DNA of 64,000 bases from Kudoa neothunni. Lineage: Eukaryota; Cnidaria. Of this stretch, positions 26,401-37,964 are shown one piece after another. The stretch lies in assembly GCA_964304625.1 (NCBI GenBank), contig OZ199839.1:4650001-4714000 (forward strand), in the 5' to 3' direction. Every line of letters starts with the position of its first letter. Within the stretch, counting starts at the first letter, position 1. The notes beneath the pieces were generated by a model, which had not been told where the DNA came from, did no database searches, and saw only the letters and a program-made list of their open reading frames with translations. The translations under genes and the position numbers were made by a program.

Positions 26401-27942
26401 TAGGTAGTTGATACACTTGAACTCTTTGAGTTACCGCGTAATTGTTTTAAACGTTAATGAAATTTGTGTAGTAAATTTAGTTTATTAACGCCACTAACAT
26501 TCATTTCCATAGCAGCTTTTTCAATCGTCGTTACAAGTCAACCAATACTTTCCTACACATAATCGTGAGGGCATACTGTATTCTGTTTTGATTCTCTCAT
26601 CTTTAATCGATTGAATATGAGTACTATTGATAACACCGATAGTGTTATTATATACGTTCGCGAAATATAAAAGTGTAGCAAATTAATAAATTTATATATA
26701 GGATATGATTAGAATAAATATATAGGCGCAGATCCTTATTTTGGTCGAAGATAATGTACATATTCATTCGTTCTTCATACAAATTTTTGACAGGAACTAC
26801 TTTTCTATCATAATTATTCTGACACATTGCAATTGCTCCATTTATCTTTATGTAATCGGATTTCCTAGGAGTATTTTATAGAATCCTACTTGGTTAAACA
26901 TAAACAAACAAAATGAATTCAGATATAATAATTCGTTATGAGTTCTGAATTATTTATCATTACATCTTCCAATTATGTTTTACATATTCCTCTAGGATTG
27001 GCCCACCCAACATAACGAATCACCTTAGTTTGTCAATATGAATAATGCAAAGCGTATGAAAAATTTGAAAACTCTGATTTTGGTTAAAGTTAGTAATGTA
27101 ATGGATCATATCGTTTTGTTCGATGGAATATGGTTCGACCTTATTGTTATCAACATCTTGATTGAATGCTGGCTCATTCTAGTCTGTATCGTCTGTAAAT
27201 TTTCGCAAAAGTCATATCACCGAAATGTCTACACATTCCATGAATTCATTTGAATTACTACCAACATCGGTGTTGTCGTCCTATCGTAATACTGTTTCAG
27301 ATAACATGAATAATTTTATTCTCTGATTTGCATAGTTCATTAATGTCAGTTCCTTATCCATATGAGATGTATGCTGATGCGATAAATAGATAATTATCTT
27401 TCCAACTAAGGAATACATAAACATTGATAATAGAAAATATTCTGGGACGTAGTAATTTCGCCATAGAATATCATGTAACCTCATTGGTTCAGTCAATATT
27501 AAAGGATGAATTTGATTTAAATACAAATAAATTTATAATATGGTAGAAGAAATATATAGTTTCTTCATCAATTTGAAATTTGCCAACAAATAAATCTTTT
27601 TTTAACAAAATCAACTTTTTTATAAATTAATTAATAAATGAATAATATGGACAACGTTAAAAACATTTCTATTGAGGAATAAATAACGTCACGATTTATG
27701 CCTTTTTATTGTATTACGCTATTTCTGGATAAAAACTGCCGCAGTGATAATGATGAGTGTCAGGAATATAAATTGAATTAGAAAGCTATAAATTTGTTAA
27801 TATGTCCATCATTACTTGGTCTCGTATATTAAATTATTATTAATCGAAAATATGTTTTCCATCAAATTTGAAAGAGTTGAATATGAGGATGGTAACTTGT
27901 ACAATAATCTAATAATTCAATTTTTTCGTTATGTCCTTTGAA
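23469..27942 (-). repeat. Right arm of giant palindrome (4,474 bp)
   Basis: Mirror copy of 17734-22207. The outer boundary at 27942 is abrupt: pairing stops between AAAGGACATAACG and the Tc1-like frame on the far side. The short frames of the left arm recur here on the opposite strand with identical peptides apart from one Leu/Met change. No target-site duplication flanks the two outer boundaries, which argues against a simple transposon with very long inverted ends. Confidence 0.95.
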
Positions 27943-28251
27943 TCTTTCTGCTTTAATAACAATATATATAGAGCGTTTGTCGCCTCCTCTAGGTTTTGGT
28001 TCGATGTCTCCTGTCTTTTGGAACTTCGAAATTATTGTGGCCACGGTTGACCTTGGTAACTTAATTTGTGAGGAAATCGCAGTAGCGCTCATTCCCAAAT
28101 GAACAAGCTCATGTATTTGCTCCCTTTTACCCATGGAAATTGTCGTCCTTCGCTTCCGTTTCTGCTTCGATACTTGAACAAGAGAAGTTTCATGTTCACA
28201 GGAATCTGAATCAGACAAGCTCTCAATATTACTGTGGTGGTGGCGATCCAT
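27862..28251 (-). pseudogene. Tc1/IS630-like transposase N-terminus, cut by palindrome
   Basis: From ATG at 28251 the frame reads a Ser/Asp-rich head, a basic KQKRKRR stretch, then a helix-turn-helix of the homeodomain-like type (GKREQIHELVHLGMSATAIS followed by LPRSTVATIISKFQKTGDIE) and PRGGDKRS. The same layout (PESTVSRIVKRVNDTGS then TGGDRRS) is seen in the IS630/Tc1 element at 49604. After about 27966 the match to that family ends, and the last 27 codons run into the right palindrome arm. The DDE domain is absent, so this is a truncated head whose 3' part was lost or replaced when the palindrome formed. Confidence 0.7.
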
Positions 28252-29189
28252 AACTAATACTATTTAATGTAAATAGCGTGGTAAGTTTGTGCTACAATGT
28301 GGCACATTTGTTAAATAACGTGGAAACAGTAATCTTGATACAGCATTATATATAGAAATTCAGATTTTTATTGGAAAATAAATGATAATGTTTAAACGCA
28401 AAAAAAGACTAATTAAATCCTTGAAGTTTAAGAAAAACCCATCGATTACACATCCTTTTAATGTTCATGTTATGTTTTTCCATTTAATCGATGCGATGTA
28501 TCAAAATTCTAAATATTATGCTTTACATAATAAGTAACATTCTGAATTTTACTGGTTGTTTTCTTCATCGATGTTTTTGCGAAATAGCAAATATTGTATT
28601 CAATATTATATCAAAGACCAAATTTCTTATCCATAACATTTTTTATATAATTAATAATAAAAAGTTAATTCAATTATATCCATATTATGTTAAAAATACA
28701 CATGGTTATAATAAACCAAATAATAAAATTCGTTAAATTTATCCTAAGGTGTTGATTTAAAAAATTACTATGTCGTGCAGAATGAAAACTTTGTAGATTA
28801 AGTTAAAATATTCATTTGGGGCTTATGTATTCCATTCTATTACGAAAACAATGTAATTCTGTCGTATTGGCGTGTTCATCACGAAAAATTTAATAAATGT
28901 TATGATCGCTACATTTATTTTATTTTTTTTTTTAAACAAATATTTTATCTTTATTTATGAATTGCATACTTATTCAAGTTATAGCCGTATTTTAAAAACA
29001 CAGAAGGCATCATTCTTTGTTACACACGTATTTTCGTCTATCTTAAGTTTAATGAATAAAAACTTTAAAGCAATTTCTTAATTTAAAAAAAATAATGCGC
29101 TACGAAATAATTAGGATTGATTTTTTAACCATAAATTATCGAGTTTGATTGCAACTTATCGAGCATGATTGCAAAAGTGTCGAGTTAGA
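28252..29189. other. AT-rich gene-free stretch
   Basis: No defensible gene or element. The open frames here are Ile/Asn/Lys/Phe-rich, as expected by chance in this base composition. Confidence 0.45.
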
Positions 29190-31726
29190 TCGAAAAACCC
29201 ATATTAGATTTGGATTCGGGAATTGGGCCGACGATATCGAGGTGAATATGTAAAAACTTCTGGGTTGCGTGGGGGATTTGTTCAAATGGTGTTATGACAT
29301 GTTTCTAGATTTTTGATCTTTGGCATTGTTGGCAATTTTGGATAAAATTGGCTATGTCTTTTTTCCTGTTTTCCCAAACAAACCGTTCGCATATCAATTT
29401 CGTTGTTTTTTTGCGCGAAGGATGCGACACGCCGTGACATTGATTTAGGATCGTTTGTGTCCAATCTCTTGATACGATCGGCCGTGGTCTGCCAGTTGAG
29501 ACGTCACAGATAATATTAATTGGTTAGTGGCCGAACGGGAAGGATTTTATTTTTAGTGATTTAGGATCTTGTTTGTATCCTTTGATGTTGCCGTCGCGTT
29601 TTTGTGAGATTGCGAAACGATGATAATCATGCGGAGAATGGAGGATTGCATTTATGGGGATTCTCGATAAAGCATCAGCTGGGACGTTCTTTGCTACGTC
29701 GATGTGTTGGATGTCGGTTGTGAATTCGGAAATGTAGGATACTTGCCGTTATTGACGGGAGGACCATAGATCAGTCTTTTTGGAAAGGATAAATGTGAGT
29801 GGTTTGTGATCGGTAAAAACGGTAAATTCCTTGACCTTCTAGGAAATGTCGAAAATGACGAATTGATACATGTATGGCTAAAAGCTCCCGATCAAACGTG
29901 CTATAACTTTGATAGTTTCTTTCTGAAGAAAGCGCTAGTGGCTCCCGTGTTCCGTTACTTAGTTGTGATAAAGTTGCTCCTATGGCGATGTTGGAAGCGT
30001 CAGTTGTCAGTTTGAGTTTGGCGTTTGGAATTGGGAACGTTAACATGGTGGCATCGCGAAGCTTTGATTTAATTGACTCAAACGAGGAACTCATTTCGAG
30101 TGTCCAGGTGATGATTTTTTTGCCCGAATTGGTTGCTTCATACAGCGGTCTCAGAACCTCCGATGCGTTCTTGATGAATCTGTGATAGAAGTTAATCATC
30201 CCTAGGAATCGTGAAAGTTCTTTGTTGGTACCCGGCTGAACGTAATTTTGAATGAATGGCGGTTATTTTGTCGATCGTAGGTTTTATTCCGTTGTTTGAA
30301 ATTGTGTGTCCAAGGAAATTGATTTCGTTCTTACCGAATTCACACTTCTCCATATTGGCTGCTAACCCCAATTTATCGAGGCGACTGAGCACCGCGTCAA
30401 CGTGTTTCTTGTTGTTTTTTTCATCATTACTAGCGATTAGGAGGTCATCGATATACACGAAAACGAAGTCAATGTCATTGAATATGTGGTCCATCATTCA
30501 TTGGAAGGTTTAAGCAGCGTTACATAGGCCAAACGGCATTCTAACAAATTCAAACAATCCGAAAGGTGTCTTTATGGCTGTTTTGGGAATATCCTCTTCA
30601 GTAACTGATATTTGGAGGTATCCTCGAACGAGATCAAGTTTGGAGAAGACATTGCAATTGTGCAAGTGTTGCGAAAAATCTTGGATGTTCGGTACGGGAT
30701 ATCTGTCTGGAATTGTTACCGTGTTGAATCGACAGTAGTCACCGCATGGGCGCCACTTTCCGTTGGATTTGACTACCATATGGAGAGGAGAGGCCCACTC
30801 GCACGAAGATCGTCCAATAATACCGAGTTTCTCAAGTTGAAGAAATTCTGCTTTTGCCGCATTAAGTTTTTCGGTATTTAGGTGCCGAGGATGAGAATAT
30901 ATTGGCGGGCCGGTCGTTGTCAGGTGAAATTTTATATTCGTATTATAAGCAATGGGATGAGTTGATTGATCATTGCAGCACTTGTGTTGTAAGGCGATTT
31001 GTTTGTAGTTGCTGTAGGACACGGCGTTGATCGGAAAGGATTTTATGCGTGATGGAGACAAGGGAATTTCAATATTATTGTTGATAGTACGTCGCTCGTT
31101 GCCAAAATCAATAATGGCGTTGAAATTCCGCAAAAAATCGGCACCCAACATGGCGTTGTTAGTAGCGGTCAAATGAAAATTCCAATTCGTAAGGAAATTG
31201 TCGAACTACAGTTGTAAGCATTTAGTACCATAAGATAAGATTGGAGAGTCGTTTGCTGCAGTTAGATGAGTGTTTGATTTTAAGAATTTTCGTTCGGTAG
31301 ATGATGCGGGGATGATTGAGCAATCGGCACCGAAGTCGATTAAGATGTTGTTGGCGTGATCGTAAAGATAGAGGAGTTTATTACGATTGCCGGCCAACAG
31401 AGCCTCAATTGTCGGTCGGCGTTTGCTTTTTTTGGAAAAGAGAAAGGTTAACGGCATTTTTTTGCCTGATCACCATAGGTGTTATGGTAATAACAATATA
31501 GTTCCGATTGTTCAACAGGTTTTTTGGGTAGTCGTTGTTGCCGTATTGCATTAGTGTGGAAGGAGAGTTTGCTAAATTTGGATAGCCATAGGCGGGCGGC
31601 GAGCGAATCGAATTTCCTCTGGCGGTTGAGAGAGGAAACGGCGATGGAAAAGAAAGCATGGTTGCGAATTACCCAAATAGGATAACATCTCGTTCATTAA
31701 TTCCGACGTTTTCCGATCACCTAGGC
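29190..31726 (-). mobile_element. Ty3/Gypsy LTR retrotransposon fossil, partial
   Basis: A broken Ty3/Gypsy copy on the minus strand. In order from high to low coordinates the recognisable parts are: a stretch resembling the C-terminal part of Gag (about 31726-31600), an aspartic protease (31460-31206), reverse transcriptase (about 31172-30192), RNase H (about 30199-29771), and the start of integrase with its zinc-binding region (about 29420-29200). No LTR is visible at either side, so it is truncated at both ends. At its high-coordinate edge it meets the hAT at 31727. It carries several breaks and looks old. It is more GC-rich than its surroundings. Confidence 0.85.
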
Positions 31727-34475
31727 CAGTGTTTCCCAACCTTTTTTTTGCCTCGCCCCATTTTCCGATAAAAAATCGCGGTGCCCCACCCACCACACTA
31801 AAATCCATGTAATATTAATGAAAATGTAGCTTTTAAACGGGCTTATGATAGGGTATCAATATGTATATTTGAAACGAATAGACTTAAATATTGAGAAAAA
31901 CGAATACATTTGAATACTATGATATTTTTGAAAAACTTCGATATAATAATTATTTTTCCACAGGATTTAAAGAAGACTTCGTTATTTTTACATTTCACTG
32001 TTAGAAAATTTTCAAATATATTATTAGATTTTATTAAATATTAAACGTACTTTTAAATAAACTTATAGTAAGTGTATTCTTTATCATAAATTTCAAAATG
32101 GGTATAAAGAGAAGTATCACAACCACCACTAAACAATACTAATTATACGTTGAGTCATTACGAACTGACTAATAAAACTATACCTACAGGCAAAATACAT
32201 AAGACTAAAATATTTATTAAATAATCCCCGAGCCAAAGTTTGAATATGCTTGTTTAATGAGATTCCTGTCCTTGACGTAGACGGCACAAGCCCTCTATTC
32301 GCGGAGAAAGTTTTGATGACGCCAGACGTAAATCTTCCCTTTTTGTAATATCAAGGCGGTTTCTTCTGGTACTTAACAAATTTCCGACTGCACTGAATCC
32401 ACATTCCACAAGATATGATGAAGGAAAAGGAATTAACATTTCTTTAGCTGCGGAGGATGTAATTGGGTATTTCTTTTCAACATCCGCTGAAAGCCATATA
32501 TCTATTCCTTTTGTTCTATATAACGCACCCGTATATTCGTCATGCTGTATTTCAAGCAATTCTTGCTGATATTGAAACTCAGCCTCGGAAACATCAGTTA
32601 ATAGCGGCTGAGTTAGCCAGATAGGAAAAATCATTCCTTTTAAATCGAAAAATCTGTTGTTAAAATCCATTATTAACATACTTAAATGGGCTGTAATTAT
32701 TTTTAGGGCATAACAAGATACTACACATTTATTTAATCAACAAAAATGGCTAAAAATACGCTGAGATGCATTTTTGTAGCAAGGTTCGAGAAACGAAATG
32801 AATCCAAAAATTTTCACTTTTGCGTCGACAAGAGTTACATTTGCTCCTTGGAGTTTAGAATTTAAAATGCGAAGTCTCTCAAAGATGTCGGCTAAATAAC
32901 TAACAAATGCTTTCCCACCGCTAGTGGTAAGATAGTTCATTTCAGGTTTGCCGTCTAAGAATTCACTTACCTGATCAAACAACTCTATGAACCTCTTAAG
33001 GCAATTTCCATTCGACAACCACCTAACTTCAGTATATAGCAATAAACGAATGTGATCGGCATTATAATCTTTGCAAAATTCCTTGAATAATCTTTCAGCT
33101 TTGGGATTTGTTTTAATAGAGTTAACACATTTGATCACGTTCTGTAATATTTCATTAAGAGGAGGAGATAATTTGTTTGCCACTAGATTTTCTCGATGTA
33201 TTGCGCAATGGACTATTATTAACTTTGGATTTTCATCTTTAAGAAACTTCAGACATCCATTTTTTGTTCCCATCATAGCAGGAGCGCATGACAACAAATT
33301 GGCAATTGGTATTTTATTTGACACAAAATAATTTTTCACCACAGTATAGATATCTTTTGCTGTTGTCGTTGTATCCAATGATTGACAAAATAACATTTCT
33401 TCACAACATTGTTTTTTGTCAATATATCTTATATAAGCCAGTAGAAGAGCTTGGCTGTCTCGAATTGTGGATTCATCCAACTGTATTGAAAACATCTTTG
33501 TTTGTAGTTTTTCAATAAGTTGAGCTTCGACGTCTTTAGACATCTCATCAATTCGATCAGAAACTGTATTATTACTAAGAGGCAAAGCCTTAACTTCAGT
33601 ATCAATTTTTTGTTGGACGGTCTTTAAAAAAATTGAAATAGCTGGTTTTATCAAGTTTTCACCAACTGTGTGACTCTGCGTTTTTTGCAATAAGCAGCGA
33701 GATTTCGTGGCTCGTTTCCAAAGTACGCTTATTTAGTCCAAATTGGGAATCAAACATGGATGAAACTTTTTGTCGATTTTCAAACTGCTCTTTAAGTGAC
33801 ACAAAATATTTCAACTCTGAACGAACATTATTGGAATTTGTTGCATTTAAATGCGCTTCTAGTCTGCCAGCCTTCATGGACTCATTACTCAAGACCTGAC
33901 GGCATATTAAACAAAAAGGTCTGCTTTCATCAAGGTTATATCGTATAAAACCAAAACTCAAAAATTCTGAAGAATAATGGCGGGTTTTCCTCTTTCTATC
34001 GTTATCCACTGTAAAAAATAGATTTGAGCTTGGCGAATAAAGAGCAAACAAGTGTTCACGATTCGATGATACATGAATGTTCAATCGGTAGACACTTGAA
34101 TAAATCTGAGTCGGTGCAGATTCAACCGAATCGAAATTTTGAAATTCATAATTATCAAATTCTATTTATCTTTAGTCAAAAGAGGGCCATAATCAATCGT
34201 AATATGAGATTCTTTTCGGATTAATATATTTGGCGACACTTTGAGTCTTAATACTCTAATTGAGAACAGAAATAATATTTTATTCGATTTATGAACTGAA
34301 TAATTCAAGTGCTAACGATCATTCGAATAATTACTTATTCAAATTTTAAAAGAAATATACAAGACAGCCACATTATAAATATTCTATAAACGCTTGTTTC
34401 CCATTAATAATTGCTTCCCCTGGTGGCGTTCATTATGCCTTCAAAATTTTCTGCGCCTCACGTTGGGAAACACTG
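31727..34475 (-). mobile_element. hAT K, ZBED5/SCAND3-like, nearly whole
   Basis: A DNA transposon of the hAT superfamily. The ends are CAGTGTTTCCCAAC (31727) and its inverse GTTGGGAAACACTG (ending 34475). The minus-strand transposase resembles ZBED5/SCAND3/ZMYM-type animal hATs. An N-terminal finger-like segment has FCLICRQVLSNESMKAGRLE then HL (34084-33659). The central part (33690-32737) has MFSIQLDESTIRDSQALLLA with the first acidic residue, IVHCAIHRENLVANKLSP, and TEVRWLSNGNCLKRFIELFD. The C-terminal dimerisation region (32679-32254) has YLVECGFSAVGNLLSTRRNR. The frame changes near 33670 and again at 32680-32737, so about two breaks interrupt it. The flanking 8-mers share only the CTAG core. 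Confidence 0.87.
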
Positions 34476-34783
34476 GACTAGAGGGTCATATGATGTGGAT
34501 TCCTCCCCCGTGGAAATTACAAAAGGATGCTTCCCCTTAAGCTTTCCATTCCACTTCAACACTGTCCTCGCCATTATCCACATTAATTCTGTGGCTGTTT
34601 TGTCATGCGTAGACTTATACAGCGACCATGTACGTGTCCTACACATTGCTAGTATGTGCGGGGCGGTTTCTCAGTCCTCTTGGCGGAGTCGACACCTTGC
34701 TTCATGGTTCTGCTTCGGAAGTCATTACAACGTATAGTCCCATCCTGTGCAGTCACGATGACTGACGGAGCTCAAAAAACTAA

Positions 34784-37773
34784 CGCGAGGGACGAAAGGG
34801 GTGCATTATGCACCCCAGAAAATTTTCATGTTATTACTCTTTATTGATGCAATATACCGTTTAATTTGATTAAAATTTATTTAAATATTAAAAAGATCCA
34901 CCCAGAAGTCAAAATAGTGTAGCTCTATAGAAAAAAACGCATTTAACTAATAAGAACGATCCATTAAAGAAACGATGGATCAACGTAGTATTCAAGCGAA
35001 ACATATTCAATAAAACAATAAAGCTCTCTATAAATTCTTAGAAGATTCAGCATTCGGCTTCAGTGTTTTTCTCACATCGACACCGAGAGTCGAGCCATCC
35101 AGGTTTATGCAAACTACCGACTATTCTCGTTAATCCCATATATGGATAATAAGATTAAATTAGCAGGGAATTCTTTGTCACCTAATAATCATCGTTGCGT
35201 TGTAGTTTCCGATTCTATAACTTGGTAAAAACGAAATGTAATATAGATAAATACTGATGATTGAATAGAATAAATTAATTTCATGTATAAATATAAATAT
35301 TAATCTTAATCTTAACGATATGAGTTAAGTATTTTAGGATTTATTTTCACTTGTAGCTTTCAAAATATATTATATTATTTATTATTATTAATAGGTTAAG
35401 TTGAATTTTCAAAGCAGGACCGAACGCACGAAAATAAATATTCCAATTAAAAAAATTTGTAAGTTAGCTATTACAATTTTAATCAAAACATGATATATTC
35501 ATTGTGTAATTTTCATTATATTCTCGAGGAGATGAATACCATACATACAAGGACTTTTGAATTAAAAAATATTTCATAATTTGAAAAATCTGTTAAAATT
35601 GAACTACTTTTTGAACATTAGTTTGATTCCATATTACAACTAAGACATTGTATAACTTTTTTTTTAATTCGATGCGAATGGCACGCTGCCTCCTTGCATG
35701 TGTAGCATGAAACTCTGGACTTCCTGTCAATATTCCTTGGACAAAGCGTACATCTTGACTGTACTGGGATTAAAGTTTCTTCATTAGAAATAGATGTTTG
35801 ACCGTCCTTGATGTATTTGTCAAATATGTTGAATCCAAATTTAATATGAGAGTGATATGTATGTCCTAAACTTTGACGTCTCAAAACATTCGGCTTGATT
35901 AATTCAGTTGCCAGCTCCCGAAAAAAATATTGGCGCCGACTTCGATCACTTGATCGCCGGTCTGGGAACCTCGACATCCATATAATATAAGAATTCAATG
36001 TTGATATATCAATAAGGTTCATAAACAACCTGAATGGCCATCTTCTTGTTGTCCGAGCACAGCTGTATTGTTGCGTCATTCGATTGCCATTGTCAACGCC
36101 CCCTTTGGTCTGATTATAATTTAGAATAATTTCGGGGCGTTTTCTTTCTGATGGTTCAATCGAACTGTCGTGGATTTCAGTCGACAATAGAAAAACATTA
36201 CGATTTTTCTTGGGAATATATGACACTAATGTCGCGTCTTCAGAGAAGCAAAATCTCGACGATAGCTCATCACGATTCGTCATATCTCGAAGAATATCAG
36301 GTATATATACGTTGTTTCTTCTCAAAGTTCCAGTAAGTGTAATATTTTTCTGTAGTAAAAATAATGACAGGGAGACGGAGGTGAAAAAATTGTCAGTTGT
36401 CAATCCTCGCCCAGAACCAAAAAACGGAGTCATGAGGTCTTTGACAACCCTTTCCCCTTGTTTAGTCTCGCGTACGTTTCCCATCCTTCCTATGTACGGT
36501 TGCACATTCAGCAAATACGAAGTGTCAACATCGGCTGCAACCCAAAGTTTCATACCAAAACGTACGGGTTTATTCTTTAAGTAGAAGTAGACACGGAATG
36601 GACACTTACCTGGAAAACCTACCATTCGTTCATCAATGGTTATATGTAAACCGGGTGAAAAATTTCCCCCAAAAGATATATTGATTTCCTCGAAAATCTC
36701 ACGGATAGGTTCTAATTTGTCATCAAATCGGATAGTCCGATAAATGAGGGTGAATCGGTCCCTCGATATTGCAGCTGAAAAAAAGACTGTTTAAATCGGG
36801 GGTGAGTTTCCCAGAGGAGTTTGAGGGACACTCTAGATCCATTACATCGACCAGGTGCAATCATAACACCAAGAAAGGTCATTAATTCTTCCATCGTTAT
36901 TGCATTTGTATGTTAATACTGAGTACTTGATTGCCTGTACTTATTCGTGTAGAATAAAATTTGTTCTAACACAGAATCAGAAGAAAACAGCTGGAACGAG
37001 GATAAAATTGACGAAATATTTCCTGAATTTCCTATGGGACCAGGCTTATCGATAACATGATTAGATGATTGTGGCATCTCGTTCGTTTTCTTGATTTGCG
37101 GCCGCATTTCCACTGGAACCTGATTTACTAGTTGTTGCCCCTCGCAATATTTCATCACCGTCGACTTCTGAGTCATCTGAAATTCCAGAATATTCAGTAA
37201 AACCATCATATGAGGATTCATCAGACCTGCGACCTTCAAATTCTAGGTCACAGTCAGCATATTCATTATTATTAAAATCTCCGATAAGATCATCTGAACT
37301 ATTTTCCGATAACATAATTTTATCGAAAAATTAAATATTAACAAATTTTCATGCAAACGTAAATGCACCTGTAGATCCCAAATGACAACGTTACCACTCG
37401 TGCGTTTTTGAAAATAATCCTATGGTCCATCGGGCTCGGTCGGTATAAGTTATAAATATGATTTGTTAGGTTTTTAATGTATTTCATTTTAATTTAATTA
37501 GTGTTTTATATGTAAAAATAAATTTATACGATGTAGTAACCACCACTTATCATTATTTATAATTTTTGAAGGTAAAGGATAACCTGCGTCATTTTAACAA
37601 GTAATATTAAACCAATTTCTTTAAAATTATCTATTTTAAATTTATAAGATAAAAATATTAATAAAATTGTGGGATTTGACAAAATATGAATCAGATTCTT
37701 AGCGTGTAAAAGGGAAAATTTTTGACAATAAAAAAATTGGGGTGCATAATGCACCCCCTTCTTCCCAGAATGG
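34784..37773 (-). mobile_element. piggyBac B, full-length ends, transposase frame-broken
   Basis: A 2,990-bp piggyBac element. The target sites are CTAA (34780-34783, one base off) and TTAA (37774-37777). Each end carries the near-palindrome GGGGTGCATTATGCACCCC. The minus-strand transposase begins at 37315 with an acidic Ser-rich head. It continues with KPGPIGNSGNISS, EELMTFLGVMIAPGRCNGSR and a long open frame to 35618. Catalytic motifs are LHITIDERMVGFPGKCPFRV, LTTDNFFTS and KGGVDNGNRM; the second and third Asp are 100 residues apart, as in piggyBac. The C-terminus has a Cys/His cluster (CTLCPRN...CYTCKEAACHSH...CLSC), the family's zinc-binding domain. About three frame breaks lie in the first 200 codons; the last 360 codons or so are open. 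It is inserted in the LINE. Confidence 0.92.
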
Positions 37774-37964
37774 TTAATATCCACCAGTTGTAGATTATGT
37801 ATTTTCTTTTGGCCAAGGTTTTCTAACAGCCGATTTCTCAGTTGTTCTTTGATCTGTATTTTGGTAAGAGTTTACCTGTTGCGGTTGCTCCCAGCAATCT
37901 CTTTCCACCGATCAAGTCTATCTTTCTTACCCCCCTCCCTCAGTGCACCACCTATTGTTATGTA

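Noticed and set aside
17734-27942. Palindrome as a transposon with very long inverted ends
   Set aside because: No target duplication flanks positions 17734 and 27942, the tips show no known consensus, and no transposase, polymerase or other large frame exists in arms or spacer.
31719-34483. 8-bp target duplication for hAT K
   Set aside because: The two flanking 8-mers agree only in the central CTAG, and the flanks belong to different retroelements.
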